From the NCBI RefSeq assembly GCF_003173615.1, contig NZ_QGNA01000002.1, positions 744,001 to 808,000 on the forward strand: DNA of 64,000 nt, in the 5' to 3' direction. Both the position numbers and the translations under genes were made by a program. Positions 34,904 through 43,191 of the stretch are shown one piece after another. A model generated the notes under the pieces. That model was not told the DNA's origin and searched no databases. It saw nothing but the letters and a program-made list of their open reading frames with translations. The DNA comes from Falsiroseomonas bella (GTDB taxonomy: Bacteria; Pseudomonadota; Alphaproteobacteria; Acetobacterales; Acetobacteraceae). The number at the start of each line of letters is the position of its first letter. The first letter of the stretch is position 1.

Positions 34904-34979
34904 GCCCGGCGTTGTCCTTCGTTGCTGGCGGTCCGATTCACGGCGTCGGCCTCCGGCACGTGCCGATCGGACCGCAGGC

Positions 34980-35972
34980 TCAGCCGCGCGCCAGGCCAGC
35001 GCCGCGCATCGCCTCGCCCATGGCGCGGTCGCCTTCCGCCATGAAGCGCGCGAAGCCCTGCGGATCGGCGTAAATCATGCCGAAGCCCCGCTGCGTCATG
35101 AAAGTCTTGAACTCCTGGTCGTCGAAGACGGCCTTGAGCGCCGGCACCAGCACGCCGGCGACCTCCGCCGGCAGGCCCTTCGGCGCGGCGATGCCGCGCC
35201 ACGCCCCGACCGAGTAGTTGATGCCGAGCGTCTCGTTCAAGGTCGGCACGCTGGCGAACATCGGGTTGCGCTCCGGCGCCATGATCGCCAGCGCCTTGGC
35301 GCGGCCGGCATCGATCATCGCGCGCGCTTCCGGCACCGAGCAGGTGACGATGTCCACGCCGCCCGCGGCCAGTTCCTGCATCGCCGGCGCCGCGCCGTTG
35401 GAGGGCACCCAGCGCACATGGTCCCCCTTCAGCCCCATCGCCTGCAGCCAGCCCACCAGCGCCAGGTGCCAGATGCCGCCCTGGCCCGTGCCGCTGGCCT
35501 TGAAGGTGCCGGCGGGGCGGGACTTGATGGCATCCGCCAGCGCCTTGATGTCCTGGAAGGGCGAATCGTGCTTCACCTGCACGCCCGGCGGGTCGGAATT
35601 CATCAGCGCCAGCGGCGTGTAGCTCTCGGGGTTGAGCTGGGTCAGCCCCTGCCAGTGCATCATGGTGATCTCGACCGTGATCATCCCGATCGTGTAGCCG
35701 TCGGGCGCCGCCGTCGCGATCGCGCTGTGGCCGACGACGCCGGACCCGCCGGTGCGGTTCACCACGTTGAAGGGTTGCCCGAGCCGCCGCTCCAGCATGG
35801 CCGCGACGATCCGTGCCGTGGCATCCGTGCCGCCGCCTGCACCCCAGGGCACGACCATCTGCACGGGCCGGTTCGGGAAGCGCGCCTGGCCGAGGGCGGG
35901 CAGGGCGAGCAGGCCGCCCGAGGCAGCGAGCAGCGTGCGACGGGCCAAGGCGCTGGAACGCGGTGCGGACAT
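34980..35972 (-). CDS. tctC: Tripartite tricarboxylate transporter receptor TctC
   Basis: The 330-residue receptor carries a Tat-type signal ALARRTLLAASGGLLALPALGQA. The mature protein shows PNRPVQMVVPWGAGGGTDATARIVAAMLE, VVNRTGGSGVVGHSAIATA and PDGYTIGMITVE, the usual Bug elements. It is in an operon with tctB and tctA and is therefore the cognate receptor. A metal- or carboxylate-binding pocket is assumed from family; no ligand can be named. Confidence 0.93.
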   Translation of the reverse strand: MSAPRSSALARRTLLAASGGLLALPALGQARFPNRPVQMVVPWGAGGGTDATARIVAAMLERRLGQPFNVVNRTGGSGVVGHSAIATAAPDGYTIGMITVEITMMHWQGLTQLNPESYTPLALMNSDPPGVQVKHDSPFQDIKALADAIKSRPAGTFKASGTGQGGIWHLALVGWLQAMGLKGDHVRWVPSNGAAPAMQELAAGGVDIVTCSVPEARAMIDAGRAKALAIMAPERNPMFASVPTLNETLGINYSVGAWRGIAAPKGLPAEVAGVLVPALKAVFDDQEFKTFMTQRGFGMIYADPQGFARFMAEGDRAMGEAMRGAGLARG

Positions 35973-36049
35973 GACAGCTCTCCTCCATTGCGCCGCCGGT
36001 TCGGCCCGGCGCGCTTGGCGGAGAGGCTAGGCCGGCTTGCGGCGTTGCA

Positions 36050-36490
36050 TCAAGCCGCCCGAGGCGCCTCCGGGCGGACCACCAGCAGCGTCCCGTCCAC
36101 CGCCTCCACCCGCACCAGCGTGCCGGGCTCGGGCATCTCGACCCCGCGCGGCAGGCGCGCCGGCCAGTCGCTGTCGCCGAGCCGCACGCGCAGCCCGCCC
36201 GCCTCCGTGGACACGACGACGGCATGGCGCCCGGCGAGCCCGGCTTCCGGGGCGTTCACCCGGTGCGAGGGCCCGCCGCGCGGCCGCACCTTCAGCGAGA
36301 GGCCGATGCCGGCGGCGAGTAGCACCAGGAACACCAGCACCGCTCCCGCGAAGCCGGGCGCAAAGAGCAGCAGCGCAAGCCCGGTGCCGATCGCCGCGAT
36401 ACCCGTCCAGAGCAGATAGACGCCCGGCAGCAGCAGTTCCGCCGCGAGCAGCGCGAGTCCGACCAGGATCCAGATCAGCCCCGGGTCCAT
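36050..36490 (-). CDS. NfeD-like membrane protein (short form)
   Basis: The 146-aa protein has three hydrophobic helices in its first 70 residues (LIWILVGLALLAAELLLPG, FAPGFAGAVLVFLVLLAAG and neighbours) followed by an OB-fold domain (about 85-140) with the NfeD pattern GRHAVVVSTEAGGLRVRLGDSDWPAR. Short NfeD1b-type proteins pair with stomatin-like SPFH proteins and scaffold membrane domains. Its ATG lies inside the 3' end of the SPFH gene, overlapping it by 16 bp, which couples their translation. Confidence 0.88.
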   Translation of the reverse strand: MDPGLIWILVGLALLAAELLLPGVYLLWTGIAAIGTGLALLLFAPGFAGAVLVFLVLLAAGIGLSLKVRPRGGPSHRVNAPEAGLAGRHAVVVSTEAGGLRVRLGDSDWPARLPRGVEMPEPGTLVRVEAVDGTLLVVRPEAPRAA

Positions 36491-37425
36491 GGATTCCCAC
36501 TCGCCGTGGCCGGTGGCGGCGCGGCACCCGGGCCATCGCCCGCGGCCGGCCCGCGCAGCAGTTCCATGGCCTGCACGACGCCGCCGGCCAGCGCCGAGCT
36601 CTCCATCGGCACGATCACCAGGCGCGATGTCGGGTTGGCCGCGATCGCCTCGAAGGCGCGGACGTATTTCTCGGCGACGAAGTAGCGCAGCGCGTCGCCG
36701 CCGGACCCTGCCGCCGCCTCCGCCACCATGCGGGTCGCGTTCGCCTCCGCCTGGGCCAGCCGCTCGCGCGCCTCGGCGTCGCGCATCGCTGCGTCGCGCC
36801 GGCCTTCCGCGGCCAGCACCAGCGCCTGCTTCTCGCCCTCGGCCCGCGCCACGGTGGCGCGGCGCTCGCGCTCGGCGGTCATCTGCAGATTCATCGCGCG
36901 AACCAGGTTGTCCGGCGGCTCGATCTTGCGGATCTCGACGCGGCTGACCTTCACGCCCCAGGGCTCGGTCGCGCCGTCCAGGATGTTGAGCAGGGAGGTG
37001 TTGATGCGGTCGCGGCCCGACAGCGTCGCGTCCAGGTCCATCTCGCCCACCACCGCGCGGATGTTTGTCATCGCCAGGCTCGTCAGCGCCAGGGCAAGGT
37101 CCTGCACGGCATAGGCGGCCTTGGCCGGGTCCATCACGCGGTAATAGACGATCCCGTCGGTGGCGACCGTCGCGTTGTCGCGCGTGATCACCGCCTGCTC
37201 GGGGATGTCCAGCACCACCTCCTGCACGTTGAGGCGGCGGCCGATGCGATCCACATAGGGAATGATGAGGTTCAGGCCGGGCTGCAGCAGCCGCGTGAAG
37301 GCGCCGAAGCGCTCCACCGACCACACCTCGCCCTGCGGCACGGTGCGGATGCCCTGCGCGACCGTGACGACGGCAAGCAGGACGAGCGCGACCAGCACGA
37401 TGGTCGCGAGCGGGAATTCATCCAT
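36475..37425 (-). CDS. SPFH/stomatin-like (paraslipin) membrane protein
   Basis: The 316-residue protein has an N-terminal membrane anchor (ATIVLVALVLLAVVTVAQG), a band-7/SPFH domain starting VPQGEVWSVERFGAFTRLLQPGLNLIIPYVDRI and a Glu/Ala-rich coiled coil (about 190-240, with AERERRATVARAEGEKQALVLAAEGRR). This is the paraslipin/QmcA-like layout. The protein forms oligomeric membrane microdomains; NfeD is the partner gene. I chose ATG 37425, which gives the normal short N terminus. Confidence 0.92.
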   Translation of the reverse strand: MDEFPLATIVLVALVLLAVVTVAQGIRTVPQGEVWSVERFGAFTRLLQPGLNLIIPYVDRIGRRLNVQEVVLDIPEQAVITRDNATVATDGIVYYRVMDPAKAAYAVQDLALALTSLAMTNIRAVVGEMDLDATLSGRDRINTSLLNILDGATEPWGVKVSRVEIRKIEPPDNLVRAMNLQMTAERERRATVARAEGEKQALVLAAEGRRDAAMRDAEARERLAQAEANATRMVAEAAAGSGGDALRYFVAEKYVRAFEAIAANPTSRLVIVPMESSALAGGVVQAMELLRGPAAGDGPGAAPPPATASGNPWTRG

Positions 37426-37537
37426 GCGGCGACTCGGAGCCTCCCTGCCGTTCGCGCAACAGTAGCGCAGCCCCCTCTTTTCCGCGCGCCTGATCGCCGC
37501 CAGCATCGCAGCGCGTCCGTGGCGGGGAGGAGCGATC

Positions 37538-39007
37538 GTGGCGGCCGGGCCGAAGCAGAACCTGCTGTTCATCCTGTCCGACGAGCACAGCCCGAAGGCG
37601 CTGGGCTGCGCCGGGCATCCCTTCGTCCAGACGCCGAACCTGGATGCGCTCGCCGCGCGCGGCACGCGCTTCACCGCGGCCTACACGCCCTCACCGATCT
37701 GCGTGCCGGCCCGCGCCGCGCTGGCGACCGGGCGGAACCTGCATGCGATGGGCCGCTACTTCGACAATGCCGATCCCTATGACGGCCAGGTGCGGTCCTG
37801 GCATCACGCGCTGCGCGAGTCGGGGCATGAGGTGGTCTCGATCGGCAAGCTGCATTTCCGCGGCCTGCCCGGTGACGACCACGGCTTCACGGAAGAAAAA
37901 ATCCCGATGCATGTCGTGGACGGCAAGGGCGACCTGCTCGCGTTGATCCGCGACGAGACGGCGCCGCCGCGCCAGGGTGCGGCCAAGATGTCGAAGGCCG
38001 CGGGCCCGGGCGAGAGCGACTACACCCGCTATGACCGCGACATCTGTGCCGCCGCGCAGATCTGGCTGCGGGAGAAGGCGAAGCAGCCGGCGGAAAAGCC
38101 CTGGTGCCTGTTCGTCTCCCTGGTGACGCCTCACTTCCCGCTCACCGCGCCGCCCGAGCATTTCTACCGCTACCCGCCCGAGGTCGTGGGCATGCCGAAG
38201 CTCTACGAGAAGACCGAGCGGCCGACGCATCCCTTCGTGCGGGACTATGCGGCGATCGTTCCCTACGATGCCGCGGTGAAGGACCAGGCGACGACGCAGC
38301 GCATGATGGCCGGCTACTACGGCCTGGTGTCCTTCATGGACGAGCAGGTGGGCAAGATCCTGGCGGCGCTGCAGGAGAGCGGGCTCGGCGCGAACACCCG
38401 CGTCCTCTACAGCTCCGACCACGGCGACAATGTCGGCGCGCGCGGCCTCTGGGGAAAGTCGGTGATGTACGAGGAAGCGGTCGGCGTGCCGATGATCCTG
38501 GCCGGTGCCGGCGTGCCGGAAGGCGCCACCTGCGCGACGCCGGTGAGCCTGACGGACGTCTACGCCACCGTGCTCGACGCGGTGGGCTGCGCGGAGGCGC
38601 CGCCGCCCGGCTCGACCTCGCTCTTCGACATCGCGCAGGGGCTGGATGCCGGGCGGCGCGTGATCAGCGAGTATCACGCCAGCGGCTCGCGCGAAGCGGC
38701 CTACATGCTGCGCGACGGGCGGTGGAAATACGTTCGCTACGTCACCTACCGGCCGCAGCTGTTCGACCTCGCCGCCGACCCGGAGGAGCTGCGCGACCTC
38801 GCGGGCGACCCGGCCGCGACGATGGACGAGACGCTGCTGGAGCTGAAGCTGCGCGAGACGCTCGGCGAGGAGGTCGCCACGCTGGACGCGGCCGTGAAGG
38901 CCCGGCAGGCCGAGATCCTGGCGGCGAATGGCGGGCGCGAGGCGGTGATGGCGCGCGGCGACCTGCCCTATTCGCCGCCGCCCGGGGTCCGCCCCGCCTG
39001 GAGCTGA
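37538..39007 (+). CDS. Sulfatase-family hydrolase
   Basis: The 489-aa protein starts at GTG and has the sulfatase fold: FILSDEHSPKALGC with metal Asp/Glu, the modification motif SPICVPARAALATG, where Cys55 (CxPxR) would become formylglycine, and YSSDHGDNVGARGLWGKSVMYEE with the metal Asp/His and a catalytic Lys. The enzyme cleaves sulfate or phosphonate monoesters; a choline-sulfatase/phosphonate hydrolase role is possible. No signal peptide is evident, so cytosolic. Needs formylglycine-generating enzyme encoded elsewhere. Divergent from the SPFH gene over 112 bp. Confidence 0.9.
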   Translation: MAAGPKQNLLFILSDEHSPKALGCAGHPFVQTPNLDALAARGTRFTAAYTPSPICVPARAALATGRNLHAMGRYFDNADPYDGQVRSWHHALRESGHEVVSIGKLHFRGLPGDDHGFTEEKIPMHVVDGKGDLLALIRDETAPPRQGAAKMSKAAGPGESDYTRYDRDICAAAQIWLREKAKQPAEKPWCLFVSLVTPHFPLTAPPEHFYRYPPEVVGMPKLYEKTERPTHPFVRDYAAIVPYDAAVKDQATTQRMMAGYYGLVSFMDEQVGKILAALQESGLGANTRVLYSSDHGDNVGARGLWGKSVMYEEAVGVPMILAGAGVPEGATCATPVSLTDVYATVLDAVGCAEAPPPGSTSLFDIAQGLDAGRRVISEYHASGSREAAYMLRDGRWKYVRYVTYRPQLFDLAADPEELRDLAGDPAATMDETLLELKLRETLGEEVATLDAAVKARQAEILAANGGREAVMARGDLPYSPPPGVRPAWS

Positions 39008-39030
39008 GCCTCTTCTCTCGACCGGTCGTC

Positions 39031-39378
39031 TCAGCGCAGGTCGTTGTCGCGCAAGGATGGCGCGCCCTTGTGGTCCGTGCGGGAGGCCAGCGCTTTGTCC
39101 AGCGCCCGCCGCGCCTTCTCGAGCGCGCCGTCGATGGCCAGCGGAATGGTCGCCGCCTGGTGGGTGACCGCCACGGGCTGGTGGTGGGTCGGCCGCGCCT
39201 CGATCATGCAGCGCTTGTCGGCGGGGCCGTGCTTGCCGGCGTTGACGTCGCCGAGATGCACCTCGACGCGCGTCAGATGCGCGGCGAAACGCTCGAGCCC
39301 CGCGCCCACCGCGGCCTCCACGCGGCCGGTGAAGTCGTCGTCGCCGGCGGTGTCGTGGGTGTTGATCTGGATGCGCAT
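39031..39378 (-). CDS. HPF/RaiA-family ribosome-associated protein (short form)
   Basis: The 115-residue protein starts MRIQINTHDTAGDDDFTGRVEAAVGAGLERF and has VEVHLGDVNAGKHGPADKRCMIEAR then ALEKARRALDKALASR, the HPF/RaiA fold with basic helices. It lacks the C-terminal dimerising domain of long HPF. Such proteins bind the ribosomal decoding region and silence ribosomes under stress, but this short divergent form may act differently. It lies 50 bp downstream of the TRAP dctM gene on the same strand. Confidence 0.8.
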   Translation of the reverse strand: MRIQINTHDTAGDDDFTGRVEAAVGAGLERFAAHLTRVEVHLGDVNAGKHGPADKRCMIEARPTHHQPVAVTHQAATIPLAIDGALEKARRALDKALASRTDHKGAPSLRDNDLR

Positions 39379-39428
39379 GATCGTCTCCTTCCGCATTCCA
39401 ACGCAGCCGCCTGCCCGCGGTTGAGGGC

Positions 39429-40724
39429 CTACAGGTCGCCCAGCAGCCGCGGCAGGAACAGCGCCAGTTCCGGCACGAAGGTCACCAGCAGCAGCGCGCT
39501 GAGCATCGCCAGCACGAACCACACCACCCAGGGCACGGTGGATTCGATGGAACAGCCCGCAACCTTGCAGGTGACCATCAGGTTCACCGCCATGGGCGGC
39601 GTGAAGGCGCCGATCGCCACGTTCATGGTCAGCACGATGCCGAACCATGTCAGGTCCCAGTCGAACTGCCGCGCGATGGGCAGCAGCACCGGCAGGAAGA
39701 CCAGGAAAATGGAGATGGCGTCGATCAGCATGCCGGCCACCAGGACCAGCAGCGTGATCATCATCAGCATCAGGATCTCGTTGCCGGTCAGCCCCACCAG
39801 AAAGCGCGCCAGCGCATCGAAGGCGCCGACGGTCGCGCCGGCATGGGCGAAGATGCTGGCCAGCGCGACGATGATCAGCACCACCGCGCTGATCTCCGCC
39901 CCGTCGCGCAGCACCGCGTACACGTCGCGCGGCCGCAGCACGCGATAGACGAAGACGCCCACGAACAGGCCGTAGAAGACCGCGACCACCGCGGCCTCGG
40001 TCGGGGTGAAGGCGCCGGAGCGCAGGCCGCCCAGGATGACCACCGGCGCCAGCAGGCCCCAGATCGCCTCCTTGAAGCTCTTCCAGAGCGGCGGGCGGTC
40101 GTCGCTGAAATCGGGCAGGCCGAAGCCGTGGATGCGCGCGAGCAGCACCGCCGGGATCAGCAGCGCGAGCCCGGCCAGCACGCCGGGGATCAGCCCGCCC
40201 ACGAACAGCGCCGGCACCGAGACGCCGGGCACCAGCACCGCATAGACGATAAAGGGGATCGAGGGCGGGATCAGCACGGCGGTCGAGCCCGCGGCGGCGA
40301 TCAGGCTGGCGGCATAGGGGCGCGGATAGCCCTGCCGCAGCATCGCCGGCAGCATCACCGCGGCGACGGCCGCGGCATCCGCCGCACCCGATCCGCTGAT
40401 GCCGCCCAGCACCATGCAGACCAGCACGGCGACGATCGCCAGCGCGCCGGTGCGCCGCCCGACCAGCGCGGCGGCGAAGTTCACCAGGCGTATCGCGACG
40501 CCCGCACGCTCGAACACCAGCCCAGCGAGGACGAACATCGGCAGCGCCAGCAGCGGATACTTGGCGATGCCGGTCCAGATGTTGGTGGGCAGCGCCATCA
40601 CGCCGAGCCCCTCGATGGCGATCACGAGGAAGCCCGAGACGCCGAGCGAGACGCCGATCGGCACGCCCAGGAACAGCAGGATGAAGAAGACGCCGAGAAG
40701 GATCAGCGAGCCTTCGAGGGCCAC
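39429..40724 (-). CDS. dctM: TRAP transporter large permease DctM (second system)
   Basis: The 431-residue permease (GTG start) has TRAP motifs PLLALPMFVLAGLVFERAG, GGISGSGAADAAAVAAVMLPAML and AGSTAVLIPPSIPFIVYAV, with AFTPPMAVNLMVTCKVAG toward the end. It is 4 bp downstream of its dctQ. It performs Na+-driven uptake of a carboxylate delivered by its receptor, encoded at the operon start. It differs clearly in sequence from the dctM of the first TRAP operon. Confidence 0.93.
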   Translation of the reverse strand: MALEGSLILLGVFFILLFLGVPIGVSLGVSGFLVIAIEGLGVMALPTNIWTGIAKYPLLALPMFVLAGLVFERAGVAIRLVNFAAALVGRRTGALAIVAVLVCMVLGGISGSGAADAAAVAAVMLPAMLRQGYPRPYAASLIAAAGSTAVLIPPSIPFIVYAVLVPGVSVPALFVGGLIPGVLAGLALLIPAVLLARIHGFGLPDFSDDRPPLWKSFKEAIWGLLAPVVILGGLRSGAFTPTEAAVVAVFYGLFVGVFVYRVLRPRDVYAVLRDGAEISAVVLIIVALASIFAHAGATVGAFDALARFLVGLTGNEILMLMMITLLVLVAGMLIDAISIFLVFLPVLLPIARQFDWDLTWFGIVLTMNVAIGAFTPPMAVNLMVTCKVAGCSIESTVPWVVWFVLAMLSALLLVTFVPELALFLPRLLGDL

Positions 40725-40728
40725 GGTC

Positions 40729-41244
40729 CTAGAGCCCCACCCGCAGCACGCGCCACATCCGGCCGAGGATGCGCAGGCAGATCACGACAGAGAGCAGCGG
40801 CATCCAGACGGTGTAGTACCAGGACGGCACGCCGAGGCCCGGCGTCAGCACCTCGAAGCGGTATTCGTCCCAGGTGTACCAGGCGCCGAGCCAGGCCACG
40901 GCGCCGAACACGAAGAGACAGGTGAGCAGCACGAGGATCTCGACCCGCCGGGCGTTCCGGGGCGCCAGCCGCTCGGTGAAGAAGGTCATGCGGATGTGCC
41001 GGTCGGCGCCGAAGGCGGCCGCGGCGCCGACGAAGGTCATCACCACCATCAGCGCCACCGAGTATTCCTCGGTGAAGGCGAAGGAGACGTTGGTGAAGTA
41101 GCGCACCACCACGTTGCCGAAGGTGATGAGCGCGAGCACGCCCATGATCAGAGCGCCGACCGCCCCTTCGATGGTCACGGGAATGCGCGGCGGCGCTTCC
41201 CCGAGCTTGAGGCCCGGGGCCTGGAGATCGGCGTGCTCCGACAT
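40729..41244 (-). CDS. dctQ: TRAP transporter small permease DctQ (second system)
   Basis: The 171-aa protein has a hydrophilic N-terminal extension of about 20 residues followed by four membrane segments. Family marks are ITFGNVVVRYFTNVSFAFTEEYSVALMVVMTFVGAAAAF and RHIRMTFF. It lies between the receptor and large-permease genes, 54 bp and 4 bp away, and belongs to this TRAP operon. Confidence 0.9.
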   Translation of the reverse strand: MSEHADLQAPGLKLGEAPPRIPVTIEGAVGALIMGVLALITFGNVVVRYFTNVSFAFTEEYSVALMVVMTFVGAAAAFGADRHIRMTFFTERLAPRNARRVEILVLLTCLFVFGAVAWLGAWYTWDEYRFEVLTPGLGVPSWYYTVWMPLLSVVICLRILGRMWRVLRVGL

Positions 41245-41298
41245 GGCGGATGTCCCGGAAGGGGCGGGCGGCGCAGCGCCGCCCGCGTCAGGAAGGGA

Positions 41299-42342
41299 TC
41301 AGGCGCGTGCGCCGCGCACAGCGGCCTCGGCGCGGCGCACCAGGTCGGTGCCGACCGTCTGCGCCCACTTGTCGTAGACCGGGCGCGTCACCCGTCCGAA
41401 GGCCGCCTTCTGATCGTTGTCGAGCGTGGTCACCGTGACCCCGCGCCGGACCATCTCCTCGATCGAGGAGCGGTCGCCGTCGATGCCGATGCCCTTGCGG
41501 CTGGCTGCGATCTGCGCCTTCGCCGCATCCCTCGCGCAATCCATGATCAGCGTGCGGTCGGCCGGGGAGAAGCTGTCCATCACCTGCTTCGCCACCACGA
41601 ACAGGCCGGCATCGGCCACGTAGTTCCAGATCGTCAGCTGCTTCTGCGCCAGCGTGTCCATGCGGAAGGCGAGGAACAGGTTGATCGGGTTCTCCTGCCC
41701 GTCCACCGCGCCGGTCGAAAGCGCCGGCTGCAGGTCCGCGAAGGACATCTGCACGGGGTTGGCGCCCATCGCGGTGAAGATCTCGCTGAAGATGGCGCCG
41801 GCGGCGAAGCGGATCTTGAGGCCGCGCATGTCCTCCGGCGTGCGGATCGGGCGGCGGGAATTGGAGATCTCGCGGAAGCCGTTCTCGCCCCAGGCCACCG
41901 GCACCACGTCGCGCCGCGCGACGGTCGCGAACAGCTCCTCGCCGATCGGGCCGTTGATGATCGCGTCGAAGCCGCGATGGTCGTTCAGCAGCCAGGGCAG
42001 GGAGAACAGGTTCATCTCGCGGATCTGCGGCGAGATGTTGATGGTGGAGAAGACCGCGAATTCGACCACGCCCTGGCGCATCGCCACCAGCTCGCGGGTC
42101 TGGTCGCCGCCGACCAGCTGGCTGCCCGGATAGACCTTCAGGTTGATCTTCCCGCCGCTGCGCTGGGTGACCATGTCTGCCCACTGGAACGCGCCCTCGG
42201 AGAGCGGGATCGGCCGGTTGCCGACGACCGAGAGCTTGTATTCGGGCTTGTACTGCTGCTGGGCGCGCACGCGCTGCGGGATCGCGAGCGGGGCGGCCGC
42301 GGCGGCGAGCAGCGCCGCGCGACGCGTCAGGCGCATGGTCAT
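41299..42342 (-). CDS. dctP: TRAP transporter substrate-binding protein DctP (second system)
   Basis: The 347-residue receptor has a Tat signal RLTRRAALLAAAAAPLAIPQRVRAQ. The mature domain contains LPWLLNDHRGFDAIINGPIG, MRGLKIRFAAGAIF and STGAVDGQENPINLFLAF, the receptor hallmarks around the ligand Arg. GGGAGG lies about 9 bases before the ATG (rather than the next ATG two codons on). It heads a dctP-Q-M operon; ligand unknown. Confidence 0.92.
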   Translation of the reverse strand: MTMRLTRRAALLAAAAAPLAIPQRVRAQQQYKPEYKLSVVGNRPIPLSEGAFQWADMVTQRSGGKINLKVYPGSQLVGGDQTRELVAMRQGVVEFAVFSTINISPQIREMNLFSLPWLLNDHRGFDAIINGPIGEELFATVARRDVVPVAWGENGFREISNSRRPIRTPEDMRGLKIRFAAGAIFSEIFTAMGANPVQMSFADLQPALSTGAVDGQENPINLFLAFRMDTLAQKQLTIWNYVADAGLFVVAKQVMDSFSPADRTLIMDCARDAAKAQIAASRKGIGIDGDRSSIEEMVRRGVTVTTLDNDQKAAFGRVTRPVYDKWAQTVGTDLVRRAEAAVRGARA

Positions 42343-42450
42343 GTCGGTGTTCCTCCCAAACAGTTCGCCGCGGATGCCGGCTTGCGGCGCAGCATGGCCG
42401 CGGGTCCCGCGTCCGGGCAAGGGGTAGTGGTCGCTTCCCAGGCGGACCGA

Positions 42451-42470
42451 TTCAGACCTCCGGGTCTGAA
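42451..42470. terminator. Perfect 8-bp hairpin between the AhpD-like gene and the TRAP operon
   Basis: TTCAGACC and GGTCTGAA flank a TCCG loop. It is in the gap downstream of the AhpD-like gene and about 110 bases upstream of the second TRAP operon's start. No T-run follows on either strand, so it may be a weak terminator or a dyad operator for the TRAP operon; I cannot distinguish these. Confidence 0.4.
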
Positions 42471-42480
42471 GCCCCTCCGG

Positions 42481-43191
42481 TCATCGAGCCGCAGACGCCT
42501 CGTCATGCCCGCCCTGGCCGGTCATCCGCGCCCAGGCCTGGAAGCGCGGGCTGGCCGGCAGGCGGCCTTCCTGGATGAGGCGCCGCCACTCGGCGCAGGC
42601 CTCCACGAAATACGGCACCGAGCCCGGGAACATCGCCAGGCTGATCGCCTCGGCCATCTCCTCCTCGGGCACGGCATCGGCATAGGCCGCTTCGAGATGC
42701 CAGCCGAAGGGACGCCAGCGCGCCCGGCAGACCTGCACCGCGAGGCCCGCCAGATGCACCAGCCGCATCGGCGCGTCCGGCGCGACCCGGCGCAGCGCGG
42801 CGAGGTAGGCAGCACCGGGATCGAAGGGCGCAAGCTGCCGCGCCCAGTCCCGCGCGGCGAAGTCGAAGGCCTCGGCGCCGATCGCCAGCGCCGCCGCGGC
42901 GAAGGCGGCGCCGATCCCCGCATCCGTCCCGCCCGCATCGCGGAATTTCTGGATGTGATGCGTCGCGACACGCTCATCCGTCGCCGACAGCACGGCGAGC
43001 CAGACGAATTCGCGGTCGTGATGCGAGAGGACGCGGTCGTCCAGCGCCAGCGCCGTGTAGGCCGCGTCATAGCCCTCCAGCAGCTTCGGGAAGGCCAGCG
43101 CCATCAGCCCGTGATGCGGCAGCAGATAGCCGCGCTTGGCGCGCACGGCGGCGAGCCGCGCCTCCAGCTCGGCCGCCGTCTCGTCGCTCAT
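42481..43191 (-). CDS. AhpD-like/carboxymuconolactone decarboxylase-family protein
   Basis: The 236-aa all-helical protein has the CMD-type core YLLPHHGLMALAFPKLLEGYDAAYTALALDDRVLSHHDREFVWLAVLSATDERVATHHIQ, split over two segments, resembling the AhpD-like fold but without the usual CxxC pair. A second half also matches (LIGAEAF...VHLAGLAVQVCRARWRPFGWHLEAAY), suggesting an internal repeat. It is coupled to the upstream Bug receptor by an ATGA overlap. Activity (decarboxylase, peroxidase or binding) cannot be assigned. Confidence 0.7.
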   Translation of the reverse strand: MSDETAAELEARLAAVRAKRGYLLPHHGLMALAFPKLLEGYDAAYTALALDDRVLSHHDREFVWLAVLSATDERVATHHIQKFRDAGGTDAGIGAAFAAAALAIGAEAFDFAARDWARQLAPFDPGAAYLAALRRVAPDAPMRLVHLAGLAVQVCRARWRPFGWHLEAAYADAVPEEEMAEAISLAMFPGSVPYFVEACAEWRRLIQEGRLPASPRFQAWARMTGQGGHDEASAAR

